64,000 bases of DNA from Gigantopelta aegis (Eukaryota > Mollusca > Gastropoda > Neomphalida > Peltospiridae). Of the stretch, positions 1-10,548 are shown piece by piece. The DNA lies in assembly GCF_016097555.1 (NCBI RefSeq), contig NC_054702.1, forward strand, positions 84,190,175 through 84,254,174, given 5' to 3'. The translations under genes were made by a program, and so were the position numbers. Each line of letters starts with the position of its first letter. Positions within the stretch are counted from its first letter, which is position 1. The notes under the pieces were generated by a model, which saw only the letters and a program-made list of their open reading frames with translations, was not told the DNA's origin and made no database searches.

Positions 1-716
1 AGACTAAATGCAAGCCGTAGTTAAATGTTGACATTCTTCAGATCCTCCCATAAACCGGGCTATTGTTTTTCAAGAATGACAGGCATTACGTGATGTCACC
101 AAAATTCTTATGCAATGAATCTGCGAAGCAGACGAAACTTTGGCAATGACAGGGGTGTAAAATTGCTGCATATTTAGGTTTATTTAATAGTGCACATAAT
201 TTAAAATTATAGTGGCACGATGCATAATGGCCGCCATGTATACATTTTTGTCTGCATAAAAATAGTTTTATACCTATTTGTCTTTGTCTTATTTGTGGAA
301 GGGTTTTTTTCTGACATTTTTGTTAATTCAATAAAAATTATTCCGATGTCAGGGTTCATACATCTGCAAATTCCTTAAAAACAAGTCATATGTAAATTTA
401 TCAGTTAATGGGGTAGCCTGGTTCAAAGTTTTTCATGATATATAATTTTAAATGATTCTGTAAAAAATTGCAAGATTATTTGATAAAGGTTTTAATATTC
501 CTAAAATGTGTATAGCTATTTTAGTAAGAATGGGGTTTTTTCTGGGTTTTTTCAATTTGTTTTGGTATATAAAAGTCACAAATTTTAAAAACCACTTAGA
601 ATAGTGATTGGATTCTACATTTGTGATTATTACTTTTACTGTTGGTAATTTTATATTTTTTAGTTAATTATGACAGAAACATGATATTGTTAATAAATCT
701 GATTCATAGCTTAATT
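1..716. other. Calpain intron, no exon seen
   Basis: AT-rich sequence upstream of the first visible calpain exon. No open frame resembling a calpain exon was found on the + strand. It is most simply intron, since the exon at 1130 begins in the middle of the C2-like domain. Confidence 0.5.
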
Positions 717-1101
717 TACCGGCCTTGGTGGCATCGTGGTTAGGCCATCGGTCTACAGGCTGGTAGGTACTGGGTTCAGATCCCAGTCGAGGCATGGGAT
801 TTTTAATCCAGATACCGACTCCAAACCTTGAGTGAGTGCTCCGCAAGGCTCAGTGGGTAGGTGTAAACCACTTGCACCGACCAGTGATCCATAACTGATT
901 CAACAAAGGCCATGGTTTGTGCTATCCTGCCTGTGGGAAGCGCAAATAAAAGATCCCTTGCTGCCTGTCGTAAAAGAGTAGCCTATGTGGCGACAGCGGG
1001 TTTCTCTAAAAAAACAGTGTCAGAATGACCATATGTTTGACATCCAATAGCCGATGATAAGATAAAAAATCAATGTGCTCTAGTGGCGTCGTTAAATAAA
1101 A
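717..1101 (+). repeat. SINE type B (tRNA-like head, shared GTCGTTAAATAAAACA tail)
   Basis: The tRNA-like head begins GGCCTTGGTGGCATCGTGG and contains a box-B-like stretch GGGTTCAGATCCCAG. The body (AAAAGATCCCTTGCTGCC) and the tail GTCGTTAAATAAAACAT are shared with type A copies. A perfect 12-bp direct repeat, CATAGCTTAATT, lies at 705-716 and 1102-1113, so this is a target-primed insertion. It ends only 16 bases before the acceptor AG of the next calpain exon. Confidence 0.88.
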
Positions 1102-1129
1102 CATAGCTTAATTAATGTGTATATTTTAG

Positions 1130-4100
1130 TATTCCAGATCTTACTCCATGCCACTGGGGAGAGACTTCTTTGACTACAATCGTTCTGTTGCTAGTTGTGA
1201 TGCATTCACCAATTCACGCCAGGTTGTCAAGCGACTTGCCATGAAGCCCGGAGAGTATGTAGTCATACCGTGTACGTACGAGGCTGAGCAGGAAGCTGAC
1301 TTCTACATCAGGTTCTTCTTTGAGAAGGGAAATGTTGCTGAGTAAGTTGAATCAGAATTAAAATGTATTTAATAATAGAATGGCACATTTATAATCACAA
1401 TGGGCCGAATTTACAAAGCCTGTTTTTCTTAAACATAGTTGTTTAAGCATTGTAAATGTACAGATTACACGTAAATCTACATGAGTTACCACACACTGCT
1501 TATTTGATTGCGTTGTTGCTGAAACTTGAAATAATTCAGGCTTTATTAACAAGCTGCACCCACCTCATTGAAGGCCAGTTAGTCAAGACATATTGTTTTG
1601 TTACTCTACTGAAATATTTTATCAACTGAATTGTTTTCACTGCCGAAGTCATATAACCGACATTTAAAATGTGTCAAGTGTATCATTAAATAAAACACTT
1701 CTTTCTTTCATTGATTTCTCTGTGATGTGCAGTTGTAATTTTTTGCTGTAATTGTAAAAGGCCAGTGACATTCTTTGTTTTTATTTTGGTAATACAGGTA
1801 CTGTGATGAGAAGCCAACGAGAGTGGACATCCCACTTCCTGAGCCATCCAATGAGTACAAGGAGCAACAAGAAAGGTTCAAACAATTCTTCTACAGAGTG
1901 GCTGGAGAGGTAACCATAGGAAAACATACAACACTTTCCTTTTCCTTTTAAGTTAGCTTGGTGCTTATATCCCAATAAGGGGCGGGACGTAGCCCAGTGG
2001 TATAACGTTTGCTCGATATGCGGTCGGGTGGGATCGATCCCCGTCGGTGGGCCCATTGGGCTATTTCTCGTTCCAGCCAATGCACCACGACTGGTATATC
2101 AAAGGCCGCGGTATGTACTACCCTGTCTGTCTGATGGTGCATATAAAAGATCCCTTGCTGCTAATCGGAAAGAGTAGCCCATGAAGTGGCAAAAGCAGGT
2201 TTCCTCTGACGCCACATAACCGTAAATAAAAGGTGTTGAGTGTGTCGTTAAATAAAACATATCTTTCTTTTTTTATATCCCAATAAGGTTCAAGTATGCT
2301 GTCCTGAGATGTCTGTCCATAGCAGGGAGTCGTTAGTGAGAGAAAAGTCGGTTTAGTGGCTTTACACCTACTAATTAAATACTTATAAACTCGCGCTGGG
2401 TGGAAGCCAGTATCTACTAGCTTTAAGTACTGTGGCTTAACCACTACACCAATGAGGCCAATCATATAACACTGTTAGTAATATTTTATAAAAGAAGAGA
2501 TGTAAATCACAGAATGGTTGTGTGTAATGGAACTACATGGAAAAGTAATTTGACTGAAACCAGCCACTTGTAACTGAAATAATTTTTGTGATAGGAAATA
2601 GCAAATTTTGGTGTTATGTACATGCATGAATCCTTCATACGGTCATTAAAAATTATTAATTTATCTCTGTAGAAATTATGGGCCAAATTTACGTAGCCTG
2701 TTTTTCTTAAATGTAGGTGTTTAAGTATTGTAAAAGTATGTAGTTACATGCGTTAAGTCATAAACAGGCTTTGTAAACAAGGCCCTACATCTTTAACTGT
2801 TTAATATTTCAGGATATGGAAGTGAATCCATTTGAGTTAAAAATTGCCATTGATGAAGCACTGCAAAAAGGTAAATAATAAACTTTCTGGTATATATTAT
2901 TAGGAGGACACGACGATGTTTCACTTCATTTTCATATCCATTTAATAACATGTAGTAAAAATTCGATCTTAAAATGCTAGGTTGTCTGAACTGATAATAT
3001 GATTTGACTGTATTCAGGATGATGATGATGAGCAGGAGGATGTCTTTTAAAAAAGCAATAAATCCAACTTAGGTTCAAGTATAACATCCTGGTATATAGC
3101 CCAGCTGTCTGCGCTGTATGTACATGGATGTGTGTTAAAAACTAACAATTTGAGAAATTATTGTTGGAGTTTTTACATTTCAGAGCCTCTTCACAAAGAC
3201 ATCAGCATTGATGCCTGTAAGAGTTTTGTTAACCTGATGGATGTATCCTTGTAGTTTTTGATGATTGCTGTTTTGATGGTCTACAAAACAAAAGGGTTAA
3301 TGAGATTCTAAACAGGCCCAGATTTCACATTTCACAAAAAAACATACATTTTACTGGTTTGGCACAAACAATTATTCTGAATAGCGATAGTATTATCTGT
3401 AGTTTATTATCATCATAACCATAGGATGAGTGAATAATGTACTTAATATTGAAAAAAGTATTCAAGTTTGAAGGAATAGCATATTTGGTATTACGGCTAT
3501 AACACACATGTTATACTGTCTTTTGATTTTAACACTTTAACAAAACTAAAACTGAAAACTTGTTTATGAAATACTGATATTGCCAATTAAACATACCAGA
3601 ATGGATCAACTTAGGTATACAAGACATTGACAAACCTGATACTATATATGCATCCCAGTAGCATTGAATACAACAAATCCTTAACTTAACAAGGTAGATA
3701 ACTCTGGAAAGCTGGGCTACACAGAATTTTCCTACCTTTGGAACCACCTCAGGAGCTGGAAGGTTAGTTTTTACTGTAACAGTATAGAATGAATGAAATT
3801 AGTGGAACTGGTAGCTTTATATCATATCGTATAATGATATATTTATTAATACAGGATCTGAAAGGTTAGTTTTCACTATTTTCACATAACACTCATTGAC
3901 ATAAAAATCATATTCGAAAAAAAACAACCATGAAATAGCCTCTATATATCCAATCTGATTAAAATTAGCTCTACTAGGTCTAGTCAGTAGATCTGACAGC
4001 ATTGCGTGGACTCCCATGTCCAGGTGACATTTCATCTATAAATAACAATTTAAATATCGACCAATTACACTTCGGCTTTTATAGCGTTATTCGGGAGCAT

Positions 4101-7100
4101 ATATATTCTAAAAATATCGGGCGAGACTGTTTATGCAATAGGCGAACTTGTTGGTCTATTTCAACATTGAAAAAATGGGGAAAAGTGCAGTAATAAACTT
4201 TGGATTGTATACTAGTATAAACAGATTTTATGGCTATACCTTCACGTTTTTGTGGGGTTTTTTGTCTTGAAACAAATTTTATATAAAATTTTATATTGCA
4301 ATTAGTTTCCGGTATACTTCGTAATTCACCCGAATTATTTTGTATACCCTCGGCATAATCCCAAATGTTTTCAAATCACTGGCATGATTTTGCAAGTAAG
4401 GTTTTGATTGGTCGAATGAAAGGTCAACTGGACATGACCTCCAACAGGTTGCTGTTAGATCCACATGTAATAGTGGAGCTAATTTTAATTAGATTGCTAT
4501 ATATCACATCATAATGATATATAATTATTTATTAATACCAGATCTGGAGGGTTAGTTTTTACTGTAATTGCAGAGTATGGGAATTAAGTGGAATTGACAG
4601 CTTCTTATCTAGGCTTTATGTTCAGGACCGAGGTTAATTGTTGCTTGCTTGTGATTAGTGACATGTCAGTGTAGGTGTCTAATGTATAAACCCTAACATA
4701 AAATTTTATTTCAGAAAGTGTTTTATCAGTTTGATAAGAATCAGTCTGGAAAGATGAATTCGTATGAACTACAGAAGGCAATTCCAGCTGCAGGTTTGAT
4801 TTGAGCTTATTAGTATTTTTAATATTTACATTATAACATGTACACAAAAACATTTTATGTCATAAACCCATCAATATAAATTTGAATAAACCCATTATGT
4901 ATGAAACAGGCATGTAAATAGAAATGTTACAAATAATTATCTAGAGAATGCAATTTTATCTCATTTATATTAAAGAAGGAAGGAAATGGTTTATTTAACG
5001 ACAGCACTTAACACATTTTATTTATGGTGATATGGCGTCAGACATATGGCTAAGGACCACACAGATATTGAGGGAGGAAACCCGCTGTCGCCACTTCATG
5101 AGCTACTGTTTTTGATTAGCAGCAAGGGATCTTTTATATGCACCATTCAATAGACAGAATAGCACATACGACGGCCTTTGATGTATCAGTCGTGGTGCAC
5201 TGGCTGGGGCGAGAAATAGCAAATGGGCCCACTGACGGGGATCAATCCCAAACTGACCACGCATCAAGCGAGCGCTTTTACCACTGGGCTACGTCTCGCC
5301 CTCTTGTATTAAAGAAGAACGTTTTCTGGAAGTAATTGATGCTTCTATTTGTTTTGACTGGAAGTAATTGATGCTTCTATTTGTTTTGACTGGAAGTAAT
5401 TGATGCTTCTATTTGTTTCTGACTGGAAGTAATTGATGCTTCTATTTGTTTTGACTGGAAGTAATTGATGCTTCTATTTGTTTTGACTGGAAGTAATTGA
5501 TGCTTCTATTTGTTTCTGACTGGAAGTAATTGATGCTTCTATTTGTTTTGACTGGAAGTAATTGATGCTTCTATTTGTTTTGACTGGAAGTAATTGATGC
5601 TTCTATTTGTTTTGACTGGAAGTAATTGATGCTTCTATTTGTTTCTGACTGGAAGTAATTGATGCTTCTATTTGTTTTGACTGGAAGTAATTGATGCTTC
5701 TATTTGTTTCTGACTGGAAGTAATTGATGCTTCTATTTGTTTCTGACTGGAAGTAATTGATGCTTCTATTTGTTTTTGACTGGAAGTAATTGATGCTTCT
5801 ATTTGTTTCTGACTGGAAGTAATTGATGCTTCTATTTGTTTTTGACTGGAAGGTTCATCAATCCATGAATGTAATATATATGGTGTTTTCTTGTCACATG
5901 ATTAGTGCCACTTTCTAGAAACATTACATGATTTAAAAATGTCAGGGTTTGTGTTTGCTTCATGTTGTATTAAAAAACAAAAATTCTATTTAATTACAGG
6001 ATTTAAAGTAAACCACAGTGCCATGGCAGCACTCATTTTCAGATTTGCTGATCAAAGTCAACACATTGATCTCGACAACTTCCTCATCTGTATGGCAAAA
6101 CTGATGAAACTTTTCAGTAAGTTGTTTTTTTAATTAATTATTCCTTTTTTTATGATCAACGCATGAACATTTAGTGACAACATTTAGTGCTAGCAGCAAA
6201 TTTCATTTTATTTCTGTTTGTTTACTACTGTAAAGTACTTTATTTTCATGGATGGCAATTTTTGCACAAAACAAAAATCACTGTGTTTACAGATTTTATA
6301 ATTTCATATATTTTTTATTAATCTAAAAATTAAGTAAATGTACAATGTTTTTTCAATAATAGATTTGATTTGTGTTTTTTTTTTTTTTTTTTTTTTTTAA
6401 ACATCAGTTACTGCACAACAACCTTTAATGTTATTATTGCTGATTAAGCTAAGTGATAAGCAAGAGAGCTATCAGAACAAAAGGGCAGGTAACTTGTACC
6501 TTCATATATTTTCAGATGTATTCAAGGAACACCAGCAAAAAGACCAGGCTGTATTTTCCCTTCAGCAGGTGAGTTAATTTAGAAAGACAATTTTAGTTTT
6601 AAAAATATTTTATTCTTATAATATTAGGTCCATATAATATATTTTGTTTGTTTAGTCAGTTTAGTCATGATTTAAATATTTTTTGGAAAATTGAGCATTT
6701 AAAAGTAAATTAAATAAATAAGAAAGTAGTTTTCCAGTGGAGATAGTACACCTCTCAGTTGAGCTGTTAAAACACAGTCTGGATGGGAGCCAGTTTCAGG
6801 ATGCGAAACCAGAACATACATTTCATTTAATTTCAACTTAGTTTCATCCTTATATCCAATTAAGGTTCAAGTACGCTGTCCTGGGCACACATCTCAGCTA
6901 TCTGGGTTGTCTGTCCAGGACAGAGGGTTAGTGGTTAGTGAGAGAGAAGAGGGTGTAGTGGTCTTACACCTATCCACTGAGTCGTTAAAACTCTGGGTGG
7001 GAGCCGGTACTGGGCTGTGAACCCTGTACCTACCAGCCTTAAGTCTGATGGTTTAACCACGACACCACCAAGGCCAGTAGAACATACATGTATCAGTATT

Positions 7101-7328
7101 AGGTCTGATAACTTGACCACTACACCACTGAGGCTGAACAGGGACATTGGTTACACTTTCTTCAACATCAATAAATAAACTCTTAAAACAGTCACTCCAT
7201 CAGGAAGGATTTAATTAGATCTGCTTTCCTTTATTTTCACATTTATTTACAAATTAGAGAGAATTATAACATTTTGTCCTTTTTCTTTTGTCTTGCAGTA
7301 TTTGGAAACATCTCTTTATGTTGGTTAA
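1130..7328 (+). CDS. Calpain, C-terminal part (C2-like domain end and penta-EF-hand domain), 9 exons
   Basis: Calpains are calcium-activated cytosolic cysteine proteases. Exons read in one continuous frame: 1130-1341, 1798-1909, 2813-2870, 3184-3242, 3694-3762, 4715-4793, 6000-6116, 6516-6568 and 7299-7328 (stop TAA 7326-7328), all with GT/AG borders. The first exon ends the C2-like domain (GRDFFDYN, then EYVVIPCTYE and DFYIRFFFEK). The second carries the acidic linker and KQFFYRVAGE, the start of the penta-EF-hand domain. Two canonical EF loops are visible: DVDNSGKLGYTE across exons 4-5, and DKNQSGKMNSYE in exon 6. The protein ends YLETSLYVG, the place and kind of end expected of a classical calpain. 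The catalytic Cys/His/Asn core lies upstream of the window. Orthology to one vertebrate calpain cannot be decided from this part, so no symbol is given. Confidence 0.93.
1402..1552. repeat. MITE-like repeat, Harbinger-like end
   Basis: It starts GGGCCGAATTTACAAAGCCT and ends near TTCAGGCTTTATTAACAAGC, so the ends are inverted copies of each other. The first 80 bases resemble the element at 2680-2785 in a later intron of the same gene. It follows the first calpain exon closely. Confidence 0.45.
1945..2463 (-). repeat. SINE type C, split by a nested SINE
   Basis: On the minus strand the head reads GGCCTCATTGGTGTAGTGG and the body ends CCTTATTGGGATATAAGCAC. The copy is interrupted by the type A element at 1981-2272, flanked by a perfect duplication of C-element sequence (1965-1980 and 2273-2288). 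Similar type C copies lie near 6.8, 12.4, 15.7, 32.1, 42.9 and 51.3 kb. Confidence 0.82.
1981..2272 (+). repeat. SINE type A nested in a type C SINE
   Basis: The head GACGTAGCCCAGTGGTATAA has a box-A-like core and GGGATCGATCCCCGTCGG in the box-B position. The body and the tail GTCGTTAAATAAAACATATC are of the common type. It sits in the older minus-strand type C element with a perfect 16-bp target duplication (TTATATCCCAATAAGG). It is in the calpain intron after the exon at 1798-1909. Confidence 0.9.
2680..2785. repeat. Short MITE, Harbinger-like ends
   Basis: A 106-bp intronic element starting GGGCCAAATTTACGTAGCCT and ending AGGCTTTGTAAACAAGGCCC, the inverted copy. GGGCC ends suggest PIF/Harbinger. 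The flanks (TAT and TAC) are only a weak match to the family's 3-bp TWA duplication. Confidence 0.55.
3757..4612 (+). repeat. Duplicated intron segment carrying copies of a 5' splice-site region
   Basis: The end of the calpain exon and its donor (GGAAGGTTAGTTTTTACTGT at 3757) recur in the following intron near 3858 (GAAAGGTTAGTTTTCACT) and 4544 (GGAGGGTTAGTTTTTACTGT), with similar surroundings (TTATTAATAC before each of the two downstream copies). An older tandem duplication of about 100 bp, later split by the element at 3951-4496, would explain this. Confidence 0.55.
3951..4496. mobile_element. Non-autonomous DNA transposon, Mutator-like (long inverted ends, 9-bp duplication)
   Basis: A 546-bp element whose ends are inverted copies for roughly 80 bases: left begins CAATCTGATTAAAATTAGCT, right ends AGCTAATTTTAATTAGATTG. 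It is flanked by a perfect 9-bp direct repeat CTATATATC (3942-3950 and 4497-4505). Long terminal repeats with a 9-bp duplication fit Mutator-like elements. No transposase frame is present. The family assignment is inference; the element limits are seen directly. Confidence 0.75.
4979..5306 (-). repeat. SINE type A
   Basis: Reverse-strand copy from tail (GTTTATTTAACGAC) to head (CCACTGGGCTACGTCTCGCC). A perfect 11-bp duplication, TATTAAAGAAG, lies at 4968-4978 and 5307-5317. It sits in the calpain intron directly before the minisatellite at 5327. Confidence 0.9.
5327..5852. repeat. Minisatellite, 16 copies of a 32-33 bp unit
   Basis: Sixteen head-to-tail copies of a unit containing GGAAGTAATTGATGCTTCTA. 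Nearly all variation is in the last bases: some units end TTTTGAC, others TTTCTGAC or TTTTTGAC. The first six units follow a T-T-C order. Such high identity points to recent expansion. It lies inside a calpain intron and starts 10 bases after the target duplication of a SINE. Confidence 0.95.
6731..7138 (-). repeat. SINE type C, split by a second type C copy
   Basis: Outer minus-strand copy seen on both sides of the inner element: body side near 6731-6821 and head side 7090-7138 (CCACTACACCACTGAGGCTG). The 11-bp repeat AGAACATACAT at 6811-6821 and 7079-7089 marks the break. It lies in the last calpain intron. Confidence 0.7.
6822..7078 (-). repeat. SINE type C nested in a type C SINE
   Basis: Nearly complete minus-strand copy. 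It contains the body motif TATCCAATTAAGGTTCAAGT and head motif TTTAACCACGACACCACCAA. A perfect 11-bp target duplication flanks it. Confidence 0.82.
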
Positions 7329-7490
7329 TAGACTGTCTTGGAATAAATTTACAAATTTGGTGTTGTAAAGACCGACTTGAAAAACTTAGAAGAATGGTTC
7401 CTGTAATATAATTTGTTTTTGCTTATTTAGTATAAACGAAACATTGATGAATTGGTAATGTGCTTAATTAGATACATATAGAATATTACA

Positions 7491-7625
7491 CGTGTTTTCT
7501 CTACATATAATTTTTATAAAATGAGTGAACTTCCTATGATGGTATCTGATCGAATAAACACGAGGTCAGATGCCATGAGAAGTTAACGAGTTTCATAAAA
7601 ATTATATCTAGCGAAAATGAGTGTG
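7491..7625. repeat. Foldback MITE (inverted arms about 60 bp)
   Basis: The left arm (TATAATTTTTATAAAATGAG, then GGTATCTGATCG) and the right arm (GGTCAGATGCC, then TTTCATAAAAATTATATCTA) are imperfect inverted copies separated by about 10 bases around AATAAACA. It lies in the calpain 3' region and would form a long hairpin in any transcript that crosses it. Confidence 0.65.
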
Positions 7626-8260
7626 GTATTTTATTTATTACCCACCCACCTTCTAATAATGTAAAATTGGACAATCACTTGGTGGTGCATTTGAAGTGTG
7701 TACCATACACCAAGACATTCATCAGTTGGATAATAAAGAGTGATATTCTTAATTACTAGAAGAAAGGAAAGCAATTATAAGCACAGTGTTTATCAGTTGT
7801 TAAGTCTTATGTTTTGAACAGTAAAATCTACTCCTGTCTTGTGGTTTATTCCTTCTAATTGCAAGAATGAAATATCTGTGGATTTTTCCAGAATTCTGGA
7901 TTTTAGTGCTCATGTCCAGTGTCATTTCATCCCTGTAAAAAGCAGCAAAGGAAATTTGATATGCACTTTGCCACAGCCAAGACATAATAACTAAATAAAC
8001 TCTTACACAGCCACAAATGTGAGAGAACATTAGATTATAGACACATATTTTTCTAACCTTGTTGGTTGTCAATTTAAAATTTGAATAGTTGCACAGTTTT
8101 TAGGGTTTGTTTTGTATTGTTTTTACACTTACCTACAGCAATCTACTTACACAGACTGGATTGACAGTGCTATAAAAATATTTCCCCTTCAGATTTTAAT
8201 TTGCTACTTTTTTCTATGCTGCTGTTTTTTTCAGAATAAGTATAAAGTTTGCAGTATGAT

Positions 8261-8262
<2 letters not shown>

Positions 8263-8325
<63 letters not shown>

Positions 8326-8327
8326 TG
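8263..8327. repeat. (TG)n(TA)n microsatellite
   Basis: A short TG run passes directly into a long TA run. Apparent Tyr/Ile-rich open frames over it are translation of the repeat. Confidence 0.95.
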
Positions 8328-10082
8328 TTTATAACATTTGTATTGACCAACAAATCAAATCAAATTTATCATTATAGAAGTCACATTTTGTTACTAATGC
8401 ACACAATCATTTTTAATTTGTAGAAACACTAGTAATTAACTAGCAGAAAGTAGGTATGTATATGTGCACAATGATATAATGTTATGCCTGGCTGTCTGCC
8501 AGTGTATCTATTTATGTAGTTTACTTTAGACATGATTACACATGAATGACCACTGAATTAAATTTAATAAGATTCTATGAATTCTAGAAAATATTTGTAA
8601 TTTAAGTCAATATTTTTTAGTGGTCCCTACAATATTGGTACAAGACTGTTTGACTATAATAGTTAGGATGTTTGATAATGAGGTGTATTAAGGGAGGGAA
8701 TTGAAAATATGAATGTTCATGGAAATAAATTTTAAAATATCTTCAGAGTACAGTATAACTATTTTCCTTTTCTGAAATGTTTAACTGAAAGTTGATAGGT
8801 TTTTCTACTTGGTTCTGGTACACCTTTTACGTAACCATTTCCAATTAAGTTTTAGACACATCTGACAATGTTATCAGTTCTGATTTTATGCCAGAAATCC
8901 TGCCTTATAATTTTATTAAAAACATCCCTCAGTGTATTGTCAACAAAATACTTTACTTGGTTGAAGAAAACTTAAACTGAAATATACCAACACCCTTTAA
9001 CAACTGAATGAGCTTGCTTGATATACTATATATGGAAGACCTTGACAAACATTCTTGGTGTGAATCTATGCAACATTGCTCAAAGTGTGTATTTACTGCA
9101 ATTATTGAGGATTTTAACCAAGATGCATTTTTAAATAATACTATTGTAGCTTTGTTATTGCATGTATATATACAATTCATAATTTTATCACACTTTTTAT
9201 TTGTTTTTGTATAAAGTATTTAATTATTTACATTCTTTTTCTACCACATTTTATTTCAATAGTCAAGATATTATGACAAAATATGCACTATTAATGCAAA
9301 TGAAAACTGTCTCGAAACAAGGGAATAATTTATGTTTATTAATATAATTCATATTTTTATATACAATAATAGCATAAAAGATTGTGTTTTTTAATTCTGT
9401 AAGCAATAATTAAAAGGTTTAGTTTTGTGGTTCTAGTAGTCATATTTTATCTTATTTTAATATATTTTTTTTAAAAAATCAGTATATATGTATATACATG
9501 AGTATTTGTGTTGTGGGACGGTTTCAGGAGTTAAACCCCATTCTAACCAGAGCAAATGTTGGGGTTTTTTAATATGTATTGTATAAAGTCCCTAAAGGAC
9601 AGATACTTTGTTAGATATCATTGATGCTTATCAGGTACCACTGTCTAGAACAGTCCTTGCAAAAACATTCTAGCACATGTGCCTGATAAAGTATTTTATG
9701 TCTGCTGGTTTTGATGAGGTTACTTATAACTTGTAAAATTGTTAAAAGCTACAGATCAAAATACCTGTATTACCGAGCAGAAATACACAAAAATTAAGAA
9801 GTGTTTAAATATTTATTAACAACTTGATTTTGTTGTTAAGATACATGTATTTGTATTTTTCATATTGTTATACTGTTGTGTTGACATTACATCACAAAAC
9901 AAAGATTTAGTTTTTCATTGTTGGATTTTACTTGTAATATTTCAATTCTGTCTTTCAAAAACTGGAATGATATAAAATCTAATATTTTTGTTCTATTTGT
10001 TTTAGAAAAATAATAAATTTTATAAAACATTTTTCACACAATTGTTATTGTTGTTGATGATGATTAAGTAATATATTAGGCA

Positions 10083-10130
10083 TATGTCCAACTAAGGTTC
10101 AAATATGGTATTCCTGATGCACAGTTCAAC
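10083..10130 (-). repeat. SINE type C fragment
   Basis: Only the body end remains (TGTCCAACTAAGGTTCAAAT, then GATGCACAGTTCAACTG), diverged. Confidence 0.45.
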
Positions 10131-10228
10131 TGCAGGATAAAAATATAATGGCTTAATTTGACAAATGTAAGCCTAAGTATTGATTAAAGTATTTTTTTCA
10201 ATTCTTGGTGTTATCTAACGCATACAAA

Positions 10229-10548
10229 GGGCAGGATTTAGCTCAGTCGGTTGAGTGCTCGCTTTAGGTGCTCGAGTCGCAGGATTGAACCACCTCGATG
10301 GATCCATTCAACTGATTGTTTTTTTTCTTGTTCCAACCAGTGCACCACAACTTGTCAATGGCTGTGGTATGTGCTTTCCTGTCTGTGGGAAACTGCATAT
10401 AAAAGATCCCTTGGTGCATTAAGAAAAATGTAGCGGATTTCCTCTGATGACTACGAGTCAGAAATACCAAATGTTTGACATCCAATAGCTGATGATTAAT
10501 TAATCAATGTGCTCTAGTGGTGTCATTGAACAAAATAAAATTTTAACT
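10229..10548 (+). repeat. SINE type D (different tRNA-like head on the shared body)
   Basis: The head TTTAGCTCAGTCGGTTGAGT looks like a true tRNA box A region and is unlike types A-C. From CAGTGCACCACAACTTG onward the body matches type A, and the tail (GACATCCAATAGCTGATGAT, then GCTCTAGTGGTGTC) is the alternative tail also seen at 717-1101, 27971 and 39075. Confidence 0.82.

Larger units (their letters stand above)
7329..10030 (+). other. Calpain 3' untranslated and downstream sequence
   Basis: AT-rich, with no coding region. Candidate poly(A) signals AATAAA lie at 7342-7347 and again near 7554 and 7735; an AATAAA near 10011 could serve a long form. Which one is used cannot be told from sequence. 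A TG/TA microsatellite lies at 8263-8327. Confidence 0.45.

Noticed and set aside
5327-5852. Regular 32-33 bp repeats as a CRISPR array
   Set aside because: Units are directly adjacent with no unique spacers, in an animal intron; it is a minisatellite.
8112-8423. Tyr/Ile-rich reading frame
   Set aside because: Produced by the TG/TA microsatellite.
10229-10300. tRNA gene at TTTAGCTCAGTCGGTTGAGT
   Set aside because: No acceptor stem closes a 70-90 base molecule and the sequence runs into the SINE body; it is a SINE head.
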